NCBI GenBank assembly: GCA_965203475.1
Contig: OZ241890.1
Span: forward strand, 744,001 to 808,000
From: JABDMD01 sp965203475
GTDB lineage: Bacteria > Pseudomonadota > Gammaproteobacteria > UBA4575
Direction of reading: 5' to 3'
Length of the DNA stretch: 64,000 nt
Numbering within the stretch: the stretch's first letter is position 1; each line of letters opens with the position of its first letter. The translations under genes and the position numbers were made by a program. This document shows, one piece after another, positions 49,444 to 58,373 of the stretch. The notes under the pieces are model-generated. The model was not told the DNA's origin and made no database searches. It worked only from the letters and a program-made list of their open reading frames with translations.

Positions 49444-49980
49444 GTGAAAATATTTACCGCCGCTGTGCTGCTAATCATTGGCGCCATTGCAGTTACCATG
49501 TCCTCCATGACGTTAGAAGCTACGAATTCAACAGAGTTTTGTACGTCATGTCATTCGATGCAATGGGTACAAGAAGAGTGGATGGAAAGTATGCACTACT
49601 CCAATGCATCTGGTGTACGTACTGAGTGCGCGGATTGCCATGTTCCCCATGACAAGGGGCCAAAACTGTATGCCAAATTACGCGCAGCAAAAGATGTGTG
49701 GCATGAAATTTTAGGCACAATTGATACGAAAGAAAAATTTGAAGACTATCGTTGGCACATGGCAAATGCGGTTTGGGACCGCATGCAAGCGACTGATTCT
49801 CGAGAATGTAAATCATGTCATACCGTGGCTGCAATGGATCTATCTGAGCAAGATAAATCGGCACGCAAAAAACATAAAAAAATTGAAACTAGTGGCAAGA
49901 CCTGCATCGATTGTCATAAGGGTGTTGCACACAAGAAGCCAAGAAGGCCTAAAACGGAAGATGTGGCATTGAAAAATTGA
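49444..49980 (+). CDS. NapC/NirT-type tetrahaem cytochrome c
   Basis: A 178-residue membrane-anchored cytochrome. An N-terminal anchor (FTAAVLLIIGAIAVTMS) is followed by four haem motifs: CTSCH, CADCH, CKSCH and CIDCH. Spacing and the context FCTSCHSMQW and ADCHVPHDKGPKLYAKLRAAKDVWHE are those of the NapC/NirT/TorC family, which draws electrons from quinol or passes them to it. GTG start with AAAGGAG 8 bases upstream. It is 137 bases ahead of fccA, on the same strand, and could link flavocytochrome c to the quinone pool or another periplasmic carrier. Which direction electrons flow is inference. Confidence 0.9.
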   Translation: MKIFTAAVLLIIGAIAVTMSSMTLEATNSTEFCTSCHSMQWVQEEWMESMHYSNASGVRTECADCHVPHDKGPKLYAKLRAAKDVWHEILGTIDTKEKFEDYRWHMANAVWDRMQATDSRECKSCHTVAAMDLSEQDKSARKKHKKIETSGKTCIDCHKGVAHKKPRRPKTEDVALKN

Positions 49981-50117
49981 TGTGTTGCTATAGGAAAAGC
50001 GAATAGCTGAACGCCTTTAAGTCACTGTGGTAGTATTTGCACAGAATTATAGGCAGAGGTACATGATGGTCTTTGCCCAATTAATAACAATAAAGCGCTA
50101 ATCTTGGAGGAAAGATT

Positions 50118-50786
50118 ATGATGTATACATTATGTCGCTATGCAGCTTTGTACTGCATATTCGCAGTTTTTTCTATGGGTGTAGCACATGCTGAAGGAAC
50201 TGCGAGTCCTTCCATGCTTTCAGATACCTGTTTAGGTTGCCATGGTCCCGATGGAATTAGTACAGGTCCAGCAACCCCTACTATTTCAGGAATGTCAGAA
50301 CTTTATATTATCGCAGCCATGCTGGCTTATAAATACGATAACGATGAAGACAAAGTTGAAGAAATCATTGAAGCCGATGCAGACCTCGAAGACGCAGAGT
50401 TTTTTGCTAGAACTTCTACTGTTATGAATCGCATAGCCAAGGGTTATTCAGAAGAAGAAATTAAAATCATTGCAAAACACTTTGCAGGGCTACCCTTTGT
50501 ACCAGCAACTGGTCAGAAAATAGATGCAGATGCGGCAAAAGCTGGTGCTTTATTACATGAAGACCATTGCGAAAAATGTCACGAAGATGGTGGCAAGTCT
50601 GCAGAAGACGATGCGGGTGTACTTGCAGGACAATGGATTCCATGGCTTGAATACACGATGGCGGATTTTGCAAGTGGCGATCGAGCGATGCCAAAGAAAA
50701 TGAAAAAACAAATGGAAGAAGTTGATGCTGCACATAGCGATAAAGGTGTGGAGCAACTCATCCAGTTTTACGCTAATCATAAATAA
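50118..50786 (+). CDS. fccA: FccA-like dihaem cytochrome c subunit of sulfide dehydrogenase
   Basis: A 222-residue exported protein: signal peptide (LYCIFAVFSMGVAHA), first haem in MLSDTCLGCHGPDGIS and second in EDHCEKCHEDGG near residue 155. SGMSELYIIAAMLAYK and the AIRLP-like GLPFVP segment fit the dihaem cytochromes of flavocytochrome c. Both haem motifs look functional. It precedes fccB by 30 bases, so the two form an operon. Flavocytochrome c oxidises sulfide to sulfur with cytochrome c as acceptor. Confidence 0.88.
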   Translation: MMYTLCRYAALYCIFAVFSMGVAHAEGTASPSMLSDTCLGCHGPDGISTGPATPTISGMSELYIIAAMLAYKYDNDEDKVEEIIEADADLEDAEFFARTSTVMNRIAKGYSEEEIKIIAKHFAGLPFVPATGQKIDADAAKAGALLHEDHCEKCHEDGGKSAEDDAGVLAGQWIPWLEYTMADFASGDRAMPKKMKKQMEEVDAAHSDKGVEQLIQFYANHK

Positions 50787-50816
50787 TTCGTCGCTAGATC
50801 TTTTAGGAGTTTTACA

Positions 50817-52094
50817 ATGACTAAATTAAATAGAAGAAATTTTTTGAAAGCTACTGGCGGTGCATTAGCAACAGGTAGTTTAGGTGTCCCATTTATTGCC
50901 AGTGCGGCCAAAAAACGTGTTGTTGTTATTGGTGGTGGTGTTGGTGGATTAATTGCCGCCAAATATATAGCCAAAGGTGATTCCAATATTGAAGTTACAG
51001 TAGTTGAAGCGAAACCAACTCATCACACCTGTTTTATGAGTAATGAGGTGCTGGGAGGCGGACGTGATATTGCCACGATTAAATTTGGCTACGAAAATTT
51101 AGCCAATCATGGAATTAAACTTGTTCAGGAAAAAGCAACTGCAGTAGATGCAGAAGCACATAAAGTAACTACGGCAGGTGGTACAACGTTGGAGTATGAC
51201 CGCTTGGTGATGTCTCCAGGAATTTCATTAAAATATGGTGCAATCGAGGGCTATAGCAAAGAGGCGGCAGAAGTGATGCCGCACGCATGGATTGCAGGAG
51301 CACAAACCGCCCTACTTCACCAGCAACTTGAATCTATGGACGATGGGGGGCTAGTCATCATTGCGCCTCCAGGTAATCCTTTCCGGTGTCCTCCAGGACC
51401 CTATGAACGTGCAGCACAAATTGCGCACTATTTAAAACACCATAAGCCGAAATCAAAGTTATTAATTTTGGATGCGAAAGATAAATTCTCGAAACAAGGG
51501 TTATTTATGCAAGGGTATAAAGATGTGTATGGCGACATGATTGAGTGGGTTGCTGGTGCTGACACCGGTGGTGGTGTTAAAAAAGTGGATACCAATTCAA
51601 TGACCGTTAGTACTGACTTTGATGATTATAAAGCGGCTGTTGTGAATATTATTCCTCCACAAAAGGCTGCACAGATTGCACATGATGCGGGTGTTACTGA
51701 TGACTCAGGCTGGTGCCCTATTAATTTAGGAACCTTTGAATCGAAGAAACATAAAGACATTCATGTTATTGGTGATGCCAGTATTGCGACTGGAATGCCA
51801 AAATCTGGGTATTCTGCAGGCACGCAAGCCAAAGTATGTGCGGCAGCTGTCGTTAGTATGTTAAATGGCAATGAGCCAGGAACTGCTTCCTATGCAAATG
51901 CATGTTACAGCTTAATTGCACCCGACTATGGAATTTCAGTAGTTGCAGTTTATAAGCTGGCTGCCGATGGGTCAGAAATTGAAAAAATTGCCGGCGGATT
52001 AACACCTGCTGATGCATCAGCAGAAGCTAGAAAACGTGAAGTGCATTATGCATATAGCTGGTTTAATAATATGACAGCTGAAATGTTTGGTTAA
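50817..52094 (+). CDS. fccB: FccB flavoprotein subunit of sulfide dehydrogenase
   Basis: A 425-residue periplasmic flavoprotein. A Tat signal (RRNFLKATGGALATGSLG) is followed by VVVIGGGVGGLIAAKYIAKG (FAD site). HHTCFMSNEVLGGGRD carries the Cys that binds FAD covalently in this family. The active-site disulfide is formed by PFRCPPGPYER (about residue 195) and GWCPIN (about residue 300). HVIGDASIATGMPKSGYSAG and a C-terminal FCSD domain complete it. Length is typical. With FccA it oxidises sulfide in the periplasm. Confidence 0.92.
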   Translation: MTKLNRRNFLKATGGALATGSLGVPFIASAAKKRVVVIGGGVGGLIAAKYIAKGDSNIEVTVVEAKPTHHTCFMSNEVLGGGRDIATIKFGYENLANHGIKLVQEKATAVDAEAHKVTTAGGTTLEYDRLVMSPGISLKYGAIEGYSKEAAEVMPHAWIAGAQTALLHQQLESMDDGGLVIIAPPGNPFRCPPGPYERAAQIAHYLKHHKPKSKLLILDAKDKFSKQGLFMQGYKDVYGDMIEWVAGADTGGGVKKVDTNSMTVSTDFDDYKAAVVNIIPPQKAAQIAHDAGVTDDSGWCPINLGTFESKKHKDIHVIGDASIATGMPKSGYSAGTQAKVCAAAVVSMLNGNEPGTASYANACYSLIAPDYGISVVAVYKLAADGSEIEKIAGGLTPADASAEARKREVHYAYSWFNNMTAEMFG

Positions 52095-52114
52095 ATTTTT
52101 TTAAACAATCAAAT

Positions 52115-52139
52115 AAGGGGGCTTAGGCCCCCTTTTTTT
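52115..52139 (+). terminator. Rho-independent terminator after fccB
   Basis: AAGGGGGC-TTAG-GCCCCCTT followed by five further T residues. It closes the fccAB transcript. Confidence 0.92.
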
Positions 52140-52142
52140 ATT

Positions 52143-52844
52143 ATGTTCGAAAATTTTTGCAAAATAATTCTAATAGCAATTATTTTTTGCTTTGGATGTG
52201 TATCTAATAATGAAGCTGAAAATTTAGAACTTATTCCTGAAGCTCGTGTTGATGGATGTTACAAAAACCAATATCCTCCCGCGAGTACTTCTGAATATAT
52301 TTTGCCTTATACACCCGGCAAGACATTTACAATTAGCCAAGGCAATTGTGGAAAATTCGGAACACATCGACCCATATGCAAGGCAAAAGATGCTTCCGGC
52401 GACACTATTTTATGTGGTGACCGAAGGTATGCGTACGACTTTGCGTTACCTATAGGAGAAAAAATTCTTGCAAGTCGTGCCGGAATAGTATCAGCATTGG
52501 AAGAAAGCTTTAGTAATAGTAGTAATTCTTCCAGTGAAACAAACTACGTAGTCATTACCCATGAAGACAATACTGTTGCTGTGTACCTACATCTTTCTCC
52601 AGAGGGGGTATTAGTAGAGCTAGGAGAAATGGTGGCACAGGGGCAAGAAATTGCGATTGCAGGAAATAGTGGTTTCACCGGTTCGTTCCCACATTTGCAT
52701 TTTGATGTGTTAAGCCCGCCTTTTAATATGTGTTCTAACGAAGAACATTCGGGCTGTAAAACTATCCCGATTAGCTTTCGAAATGCAGAGCCTCAAGATT
52801 TTCCGCTCATTGAAGGCAAAAAATATTTAGCCAAGCCTTTTTAG
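52143..52844 (+). CDS. M23 family peptidase lipoprotein
   Basis: A 233-residue exported protein with a lipoprotein signal (IIFCFGC, Cys near residue 19). The catalytic domain is LytM-like: CGDRRYAYDFALPIGEKILASRAGIVSALEE and FTGSFPHLHFDV with the HxH metal motif. The first metal motif HxxxD appears as RRYAYDFAL, so the zinc site may be incomplete. DNTVAVYLHLSP supports the fold. M23 enzymes cleave peptidoglycan crosslinks or regulate those that do. It lies just after the terminator of fccB. Confidence 0.85.
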   Translation: MFENFCKIILIAIIFCFGCVSNNEAENLELIPEARVDGCYKNQYPPASTSEYILPYTPGKTFTISQGNCGKFGTHRPICKAKDASGDTILCGDRRYAYDFALPIGEKILASRAGIVSALEESFSNSSNSSSETNYVVITHEDNTVAVYLHLSPEGVLVELGEMVAQGQEIAIAGNSGFTGSFPHLHFDVLSPPFNMCSNEEHSGCKTIPISFRNAEPQDFPLIEGKKYLAKPF

Positions 52845-53013
52845 ATTTATATAAACCATGATGCATGAATCAAAATAGTGCATTCGTGCACTATGTTGGT
52901 TCGAAATTAATCGCCTGGTAACAAATTAATAAGAAATTTTTTGAATTTTAAAGAGTGTAGTTTTGGCACACTATTTGCTCACTATTGTGTATAAACAATT
53001 AGAGGTTGGAAAA

Positions 53014-53193
53014 ATGAAAACATTAGAAGCTCGTGCTTTGCTACTTTTATCTGTAATGGTGATGCTGGCTGCTTTTTTTGTAGCAATCCCTAAGAGTAAT
53101 CAATCTTCTTACCAGCAGAATTCGTCTATGCTGGAACCATTTTCTACTGGCCCACTTTATAGTTATCCCTCATTTGAGGTTAATGCAAAGTAG
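53014..53193 (+). CDS. Small membrane protein, unknown
   Basis: A 59-residue frame from ATG 53014 with a GAGG site 9 bases upstream; the longer frame from 52963 is less likely. One hydrophobic segment, ALLLLSVMVMLAAFFVAI (residues 7-24), and a short Ser/Gln-rich outer tail. No family recognised. Confidence 0.5.
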   Translation: MKTLEARALLLLSVMVMLAAFFVAIPKSNQSSYQQNSSMLEPFSTGPLYSYPSFEVNAK

Positions 53194-53208
53194 CTTTAAT
53201 TACAGAGT

Positions 53209-53769
53209 TCACTGAAGTTCTATTGTTACAGAAAAAGCGCCGCGAAGATCTCCCACTTTGAACCCAGTGGCTTGATCATCAGGGTAAAGAGAAGTGATTT
53301 TTTGTTGTACAGGTTCAGCAATGGCTTCACCATGGCATACTAGGCAAACTTCTGAGGTTGGAATCCCTTTCATGTAACGAAACCATTTACCATTATCATC
53401 TTTAACAACCTCATAGGTTTCTAATTTTTTTACATCCATTCCAAATTTTAGCTGTTCTTCAAAAAACAACAATCCAGACGCTTCCCAGGAATCCGGAGCG
53501 TTTGCTGAATTACGAGGTTTAAGCGACGTGCGTCCTACTTCAAGCAACATGTCATTCGAGATTTTCGAAGTAATTTTACCTGCTTCGATGGTACAAACTG
53601 CTAAGGTCTCAATAGGCCCTTCTGTCGTTAGTGTATTTTGTAATTTTTCTTTAAGTTGGCTGCCAAGTGCCAGTGATGCTAATCGACTTTCATTAATTTG
53701 CTGATCAACATTTTGCGAACAAGCAGTTACGCAAAATAGAAGGAAACTAATTAAAAATCGTTGGTGCAA
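53209..53769 (-). CDS. DUF3365 (Tll0287-like) haem c lipoprotein
   Basis: A lipoprotein of about 186 residues. The signal FLISFLLFCVTAC ends at the lipid Cys. A DUF3365 domain follows: AGKITSKISND, GRTSLKPRNSANAPDSWE, and MKGIPTSEVCLVCHGEAI with a single CxxCH haem site. The start is uncertain: the frame stays open to 53883 across the DsrE2 gene, but TTG 53769 lies right behind the DsrE2 stop and gives a clean lipoprotein leader, so translation is probably coupled. DUF3365 cytochromes are found with redox enzymes in the periplasm. Confidence 0.75.
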   Translation of the reverse strand: MHQRFLISFLLFCVTACSQNVDQQINESRLASLALGSQLKEKLQNTLTTEGPIETLAVCTIEAGKITSKISNDMLLEVGRTSLKPRNSANAPDSWEASGLLFFEEQLKFGMDVKKLETYEVVKDDNGKWFRYMKGIPTSEVCLVCHGEAIAEPVQQKITSLYPDDQATGFKVGDLRGAFSVTIELQ

Positions 53770-53770
53770 A

Positions 53771-54376
53771 TTAAATAAACAGGCAAATATCTGATTTCTG
53801 CGCAGCGGGTAAAAATGATGCAGCACCGACCCAATCTGTAACCTCATCAATGAACTCATCCTTACTGTAACCAAATAAATCAACTGTCATTTGACAAGCT
53901 ACTAATTGAACATCGGCTTCAATAGCAAGTTCTCGTAGTTCTTGCACACTGGCTACACCTTTATTCTTTAAGGTCTGTTTCATCATATTTGTGGCAAAGG
54001 ATTCAAAACCAGGGATATTACTGCTTAATGCATTTGGAATATTCCACTCCATGCCTTGAAACCAGTCTGGACCAAAGGGCATTTTCATAGGCATTGCTGG
54101 ATTACCTAATGGTGAAATTCCTAATTTCAAATCTTTTTTCAAAAGATTTAATCCGTAAAACGTAAAAAAACAGGAAACTTCCCAACCGAGAGCCGCTGCA
54201 GTAGATGCCAATATAAAAGGAGGATACGCCATATCCATGGTGCCCTTGGTGGCAATCAAAGACAATTGAGGTGTTCTTGAGTCTTCACGTTCTTGTAATT
54301 TTTGTTCTAGGCGTTGATCAAACCATTGATCTAACATTTCGGGAGTTAAATTATTTGTATCAAGAGTAGTCGACAT
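53771..54376 (-). CDS. DsrE2-type sulfurtransferase-like protein
   Basis: A 201-residue protein of the DsrE/DrsE2 group, which takes part in sulfur transfer in sulfur oxidisers. LSLIATKGTMDMAYPPFILASTAAALGWEVSCFFTFYGLNLLKKDLK is the family signature; a second Cys is in VQLVACQMTVDLFGYSKDE, and the C-terminus ends in KSDICLFI. The N-terminus (PEMLDQWFDQRLEQKLQE) is an amphipathic helix. DsrE2 proteins often pair with TusA and rhodaneses; a TusA-like protein occurs only at 3.1 kb and lacks its active site. SD-like AGGAGC precedes the start. Confidence 0.85.
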   Translation of the reverse strand: MSTTLDTNNLTPEMLDQWFDQRLEQKLQEREDSRTPQLSLIATKGTMDMAYPPFILASTAAALGWEVSCFFTFYGLNLLKKDLKLGISPLGNPAMPMKMPFGPDWFQGMEWNIPNALSSNIPGFESFATNMMKQTLKNKGVASVQELRELAIEADVQLVACQMTVDLFGYSKDEFIDEVTDWVGAASFLPAAQKSDICLFI

Positions 54377-54576
54377 ATGTGCTCCTGGATAACCTGGGAA
54401 ACTGAATTGTTATTAACATTTGCTTATTTACGGATGCTGTAGCAAATTTAGTTTACTCTTTTGTAGATCCAATGTGGATAGATAAGACACATAAAGTATT
54501 AAAAAGGATCTAATTTATTTTTTAAATACAGTTAGTTATATTATAAATCTAATGTAAGTTATTTGATAAAAAATAT

Positions 54577-55335
54577 CTACTTTTCAATTTGTAATTGCCT
54601 GTATTCCAACCAAAGCTTTCTAACCAAAATATATTCATAAGGCGAGCCCATTTCATAATATTTAAAGCCAAGGCGGGAGCGGACTTCAACACCTTCAAGC
54701 ACGGCTACTGCATAGAGTTCTTCTGTCTTCAATTCAAATAACCATGGATAAGGTTCATAGATGGGGTGTATTGCTGCATCAACTAAAAATGATGTGGAGT
54801 CACGCAATGTATTAGGCCCAAGTAATGGCAGCACAAGGTACGGGCCAGGGCCTACGCCCCACACGCCAAGCGTTTGCCCAAAATCTTCACGCTGAAAATA
54901 GAGCCCAAAACTCGTTGCTGGGTCAAATAATCCACCAACACCAATGGTTGAATTAACTACGAAGCGCCCAAGTGATCGACCCGATTGAACTGGTTTCGCT
55001 TGTAGTAATGAATTCGCAATGTTACGGAATTCGCCTAAATTTCGAAATACATTAAATATTCCATCTCTTGCAAATTGTGGTAGTACAGTTTTATAGCCAC
55101 TTACAACTGGCAAAAATAGGTAACGATCAAATTTTGCATTAAAGTTATACATCCAACGGTTATACCCTTCCCATGGATCATAAACTGTCGTTGCAAGTTC
55201 TTCTCCTGGCTCCATTACCTCCTCTATTGTTCTTTTTGCAGGTTCACTATCACTTTCATCTGGGGTAGTAGCACACGAAGTTAGACCGAACGTTACTACT
55301 AAACAGACTGTAAGGACTAATTGTTGAACGTTCAC
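54577..55335 (-). CDS. mlaA: MlaA (VacJ) outer membrane lipoprotein
   Basis: A 252-residue lipoprotein of the Mla phospholipid-transport system. The lipobox is LTSC. The signature is ARGYNRWMYNFN-like WEGYNRWMYNFNAKFDRYLFLPVVSGYKTVLPQFARDGIFNVFRNLGE, then NSLLQAKP, STIGVGGLFDPA and GQTLGVWGVGPGPYLVLPLLGP. All conserved MlaA parts are present. MlaBCDEF are not in the window. It is 11 bases upstream of, and in reverse order to, the hydrolase gene at 55347. Confidence 0.93.
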   Translation of the reverse strand: MNVQQLVLTVCLVVTFGLTSCATTPDESDSEPAKRTIEEVMEPGEELATTVYDPWEGYNRWMYNFNAKFDRYLFLPVVSGYKTVLPQFARDGIFNVFRNLGEFRNIANSLLQAKPVQSGRSLGRFVVNSTIGVGGLFDPATSFGLYFQREDFGQTLGVWGVGPGPYLVLPLLGPNTLRDSTSFLVDAAIHPIYEPYPWLFELKTEELYAVAVLEGVEVRSRLGFKYYEMGSPYEYILVRKLWLEYRQLQIEK

Positions 55336-55346
55336 GTAAGTGTTTA

Positions 55347-56654
55347 TTAATTTTTGAAAAACTCAAGCATGTACGCAACATTGTCTCGATGACCAACATT
55401 ACCTAAATGCCCGCCTGTTGGGTAAATTTTACTTCGTTCCCCAAATACGCTAACTAACCAATTTAGTTCGCCAGGCGCCATGATAATATCGTCCTCATTG
55501 TGAATAAGCCCGATTTTTTCTGAGTCGCGAAGGTAATCTTCTATTGGATACAAACTTGCGCGATCTACAAGTTCCTCAAATGTTAAGTTTGGTTGTGTTT
55601 TTTGAAAATATGGCAGCATTAATTCATGTGCATAGTCTAAAAAACCTGTGCGATGAGCTACGGCTGAATATTCAGTAACATTATCCGTAATTTTTGCCGT
55701 CGCACCTTTTGGAATGATAAATCCAGATTGCGACATAACATCGGCCGTAGTAATTAAAGATGCAGCACTGATTCGAAATGCGATGCCGATTAAGCCTTCA
55801 AGATCCTCTTCTTTTGGGGTTGAATCTTTATACGCCTCAAACATTAGTTGTGGAGTGATATTAAATGTTCCTGTAGGAGCATTTTGGAAACGGCGCGTTA
55901 AATTTTCCCAAACCTTATCCCAGAATACATTAAATTCGTTTGTGTTCGCAAAATTACGTTCTACATATTCATCAAGAATATCCACAGAGTTAAATAAACT
56001 TACAGGTGTATTAAGAACCAGTGCTTTTCTAAAATTAAAATACTTTTCTTGATCATCTATGTAGCTTATGTATGCTGTTTGAGCACCACCTAGACTATAG
56101 CCAGTGACGTAAAAATCAGAAACTTCAATTCGATCCTTAAGATGCTGTTCCCAAGCCAATTTCATTACGTTATATAAATCATGAGAATCATCATCTAATA
56201 ATCCAGGCACAGAAGTTTTTGATGCAGAGATGATAAAACTCATGTACGTAGGCGAAGGTAAAGAAACTACATGATAGCCTTCTTGATAAAAGGCGCTTGC
56301 CATCGTGTTAATTATTCGCCCGTGGTAGTTGCCTCCTGTACCTGCGATAATAAAAATTAAAGGGGCTTTTTCTTTTTGTTCTAGAAGGCTGTACGTAATT
56401 TTATCGTTGTACCAAAAATACTTAGGTATCTTTCGATCTTTATATACTTTTAGCTTGAATAACTTGTAGTTCTTCTGAAGATTAATTTTTGCGTGATATT
56501 CTGGAGGCGTGCCAATAATTGTGGCTGCTAGGGAATTTTCTATTGGGTAATCATAATTTTCATTCGCTGAGTGAGCGTTGTTTAAAAAAACAAATGCAGT
56601 AAAAAGAAGCTTCAATAAGAAACAGCATAATGAAGAACTAAATTGAACTTGCAT
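55347..56654 (-). CDS. Exported alpha/beta hydrolase
   Basis: A 435-residue protein with a signal peptide (LLKLLFTAFVFLNNAHSA). APLIFIIAGTGGNYHGRIIN gives the oxyanion strand; FYVTGYSLGGAQTAYIS gives the nucleophile Ser in GYSLGG near residue 200. IGLIHNEDDIIMAPGEL and GGHLGNVGHRDNV supply plausible catalytic Asp and His near the C-terminus. An insertion of about 100 residues separates nucleophile and acid. Transcribed ahead of mlaA, 11 bases apart, likely one operon. Esterase, lipase or depolymerase activity cannot be told apart. Confidence 0.85.
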   Translation of the reverse strand: MQVQFSSSLCCFLLKLLFTAFVFLNNAHSANENYDYPIENSLAATIIGTPPEYHAKINLQKNYKLFKLKVYKDRKIPKYFWYNDKITYSLLEQKEKAPLIFIIAGTGGNYHGRIINTMASAFYQEGYHVVSLPSPTYMSFIISASKTSVPGLLDDDSHDLYNVMKLAWEQHLKDRIEVSDFYVTGYSLGGAQTAYISYIDDQEKYFNFRKALVLNTPVSLFNSVDILDEYVERNFANTNEFNVFWDKVWENLTRRFQNAPTGTFNITPQLMFEAYKDSTPKEEDLEGLIGIAFRISAASLITTADVMSQSGFIIPKGATAKITDNVTEYSAVAHRTGFLDYAHELMLPYFQKTQPNLTFEELVDRASLYPIEDYLRDSEKIGLIHNEDDIIMAPGELNWLVSVFGERSKIYPTGGHLGNVGHRDNVAYMLEFFKN

Positions 56655-57078
56655 GAATAATTTATCTAAAGTCGTAAAATTTTAGACAGGATAATATAAG
56701 AAATAATAGCTGTAGGGACGGTTTGCCAAGCTAGCTGTATTGCATATGTTAAATGTTGTGCTTTGGTATAGGGTTGCACTACTTTTAATCGTAACAGATA
56801 TCTAATAAAGCTCTTGAATTAAGATCTATAACCTCTAGATATATATAAATTTTGCTACATCAAATAAAAGTAATAGCGCAAAAACGTCCCTCCGATGCTT
56901 TTACCTACCTCCACTGCCATTCATCGAACTTTAGATGTATCTCGTCGCCAATTGTATTTAATATGAGTGAGTTACGGGAAAATATGGTCAAATAGCATTT
57001 GAAAACATGGGATTTTCCCTATTTTCAATTTGTAACAAGAGTAGCACTGGCTTGAATGGCATTTAGTTTTAATTTTAT
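56655..57078. other. Intergenic region, nothing recognised
   Basis: About 420 AT-rich bases between the hydrolase gene and tRNA-Glu. No open frame, repeat or RNA family seen. Confidence 0.4.
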
Positions 57079-57154
57079 TGGCGTCCCCAGGGGGATTCGA
57101 ACCCCCGTTGCCGCCGTGAAAGGGCGGTGTCCTAGGCCTCTAGACGATGGGGAC
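57079..57154 (-). tRNA. tRNA-Glu (anticodon TTC)
   Basis: 76 bases including CCA. Read on the minus strand it begins GTCCCCATCGTCTAGAGGCC and carries the anticodon arm CCGCCCTTTCACGGCGG with TTC. The T arm is GGGGGTTCGAATCCCCC and the acceptor closes with GGGGAC. It is close to E. coli tRNA-Glu. Confidence 0.97.
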
Positions 57155-57213
57155 AATTGAATTAGATGACCACTTTAATTAAGCGATATATCTTTGTCTG
57201 TTAGAGCCGGCGC

Positions 57214-57243
57214 AAGTTACGCTAAGCAGGCTTTTGCTGTCAA
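57214..57243 (-). promoter_or_regulatory. Candidate sigma70 promoter of tRNA-Glu
   Basis: On the minus strand, TTGACA (57243-57238) and TAACTT (57219-57214) with an 18-base spacer, about 60 bases ahead of the tRNA 5' end. A GC-rich discriminator (GCGCCGG) follows, as in stringently controlled promoters. Confidence 0.5.
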
Positions 57244-57315
57244 GTGGAATTGAGAAATATGAACTTGTGGTTGTATTTACAAATCATCAAATAATTTCAA
57301 ATTAACGAAGCCTAC

Positions 57316-58221
57316 ATGGATATAGCTGCAACATTTAATACCTATTGGCCTAAAATAGAAATGAAGTTGCCACGAGTGGTTAATTTTATTCTCATATTTT
57401 TAATTGCATTGACCCTAGCTAAATTTGTGTGGGGATTTTTTGATACTGGGACTAAGTCACCCATTGTTACTACGACAACTCAATCGCAAGCAACGGTTCG
57501 TCCTCAAGCCAGACCGAATTACGATAGGAAAATTGCTCAACTTCATTTAATGGGCAAGGTTGCGCCCTCTTCCAATGCCAAGAAAGTAGAAAATGCGCCT
57601 GATACAACACTTAACTTAAAACTGTTGGGTGTTTTAGCCGGTGGGAAAGAATATGGATACGCCATCATTTCGAGTGGGGCCAACAAAATTAAGCACTATG
57701 CGCTTGGTGATGATGTGCCGGGTGGTGCAACCTTACACGCTGTATATCCAGACCGCGTGATCCTGGAAAGAGATATTCGAATGGAAACCCTGCGCTTACC
57801 CAGAGCACAGGGAAAGGGATTTAATCAGCCAAAAAATGTAAAACGGACCAGTGCAGCACCCTCTCCGCAACGCGCAAATACTGCAGCAAACCCAACGAGC
57901 TTTGAATCATTGGGCCAATTTCGACAAGAAATCATGAAAAATCCTATCCGCCTGACCGAATTTATCAATGCGGCTCCTGAAAAAGATAAAGACTCCGGTG
58001 AATTTATTGGCTACAAGCTGTCACCCAGTAAAAATCCGGATATGTTTTATCAGTTAGGCTTACAGCCCAATGATATTGTTACTAATATCAATGGCATAGC
58101 GTTGGATGAGCCGAATAAAGGCCCTAAAGCCATGCAAGATCTCGCCAATGCTTCTGAAGTAACCATGATTGTGTTACGCGAGGGCACAGAAATTACCTTA
58201 TTCCAGGATTTGACCCAGTAG
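57316..58221 (+). CDS. gspC: Type II secretion system protein GspC
   Basis: Inner membrane protein linking the secretin GspD to the inner membrane platform. The 301-residue protein has one membrane segment (VVNFILIFLIALTLAKFVWGFFD, residues 20-42), a linker, then the homology region (LNLKLLGVLAGGKEYGYAIISSG, LGDDVPGGATLHAVYPDRVILER) that binds the secretin, and a C-terminal PDZ domain (GYKLSPSKNPDMFYQLGLQPNDIVTNINGIAL). It starts the gspCDEFG string and lies just after tRNA-Glu on the opposite strand. Confidence 0.92.
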   Translation: MDIAATFNTYWPKIEMKLPRVVNFILIFLIALTLAKFVWGFFDTGTKSPIVTTTTQSQATVRPQARPNYDRKIAQLHLMGKVAPSSNAKKVENAPDTTLNLKLLGVLAGGKEYGYAIISSGANKIKHYALGDDVPGGATLHAVYPDRVILERDIRMETLRLPRAQGKGFNQPKNVKRTSAAPSPQRANTAANPTSFESLGQFRQEIMKNPIRLTEFINAAPEKDKDSGEFIGYKLSPSKNPDMFYQLGLQPNDIVTNINGIALDEPNKGPKAMQDLANASEVTMIVLREGTEITLFQDLTQ

Positions 58222-58373
58222 CCATTGATCGAGGAAAGGCTTACATAAAACCCTAACTTTATAATGTTACAAGGAAAATTAATGTATAAATGCTGTGGCT
58301 ATGGAGGTGCGGAGCAGATTTCTCAGCACTCAAGAATTGAAGTTAGGCATCAACCAATGCGGCACTTACACCT

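Noticed and set aside
53771..53883. Long N-terminal extension of the DUF3365 protein overlapping the DsrE2 gene
   Set aside because: A lipoprotein leader starts at TTG 53769, and the extension would cover the end of DsrE2 in another frame.
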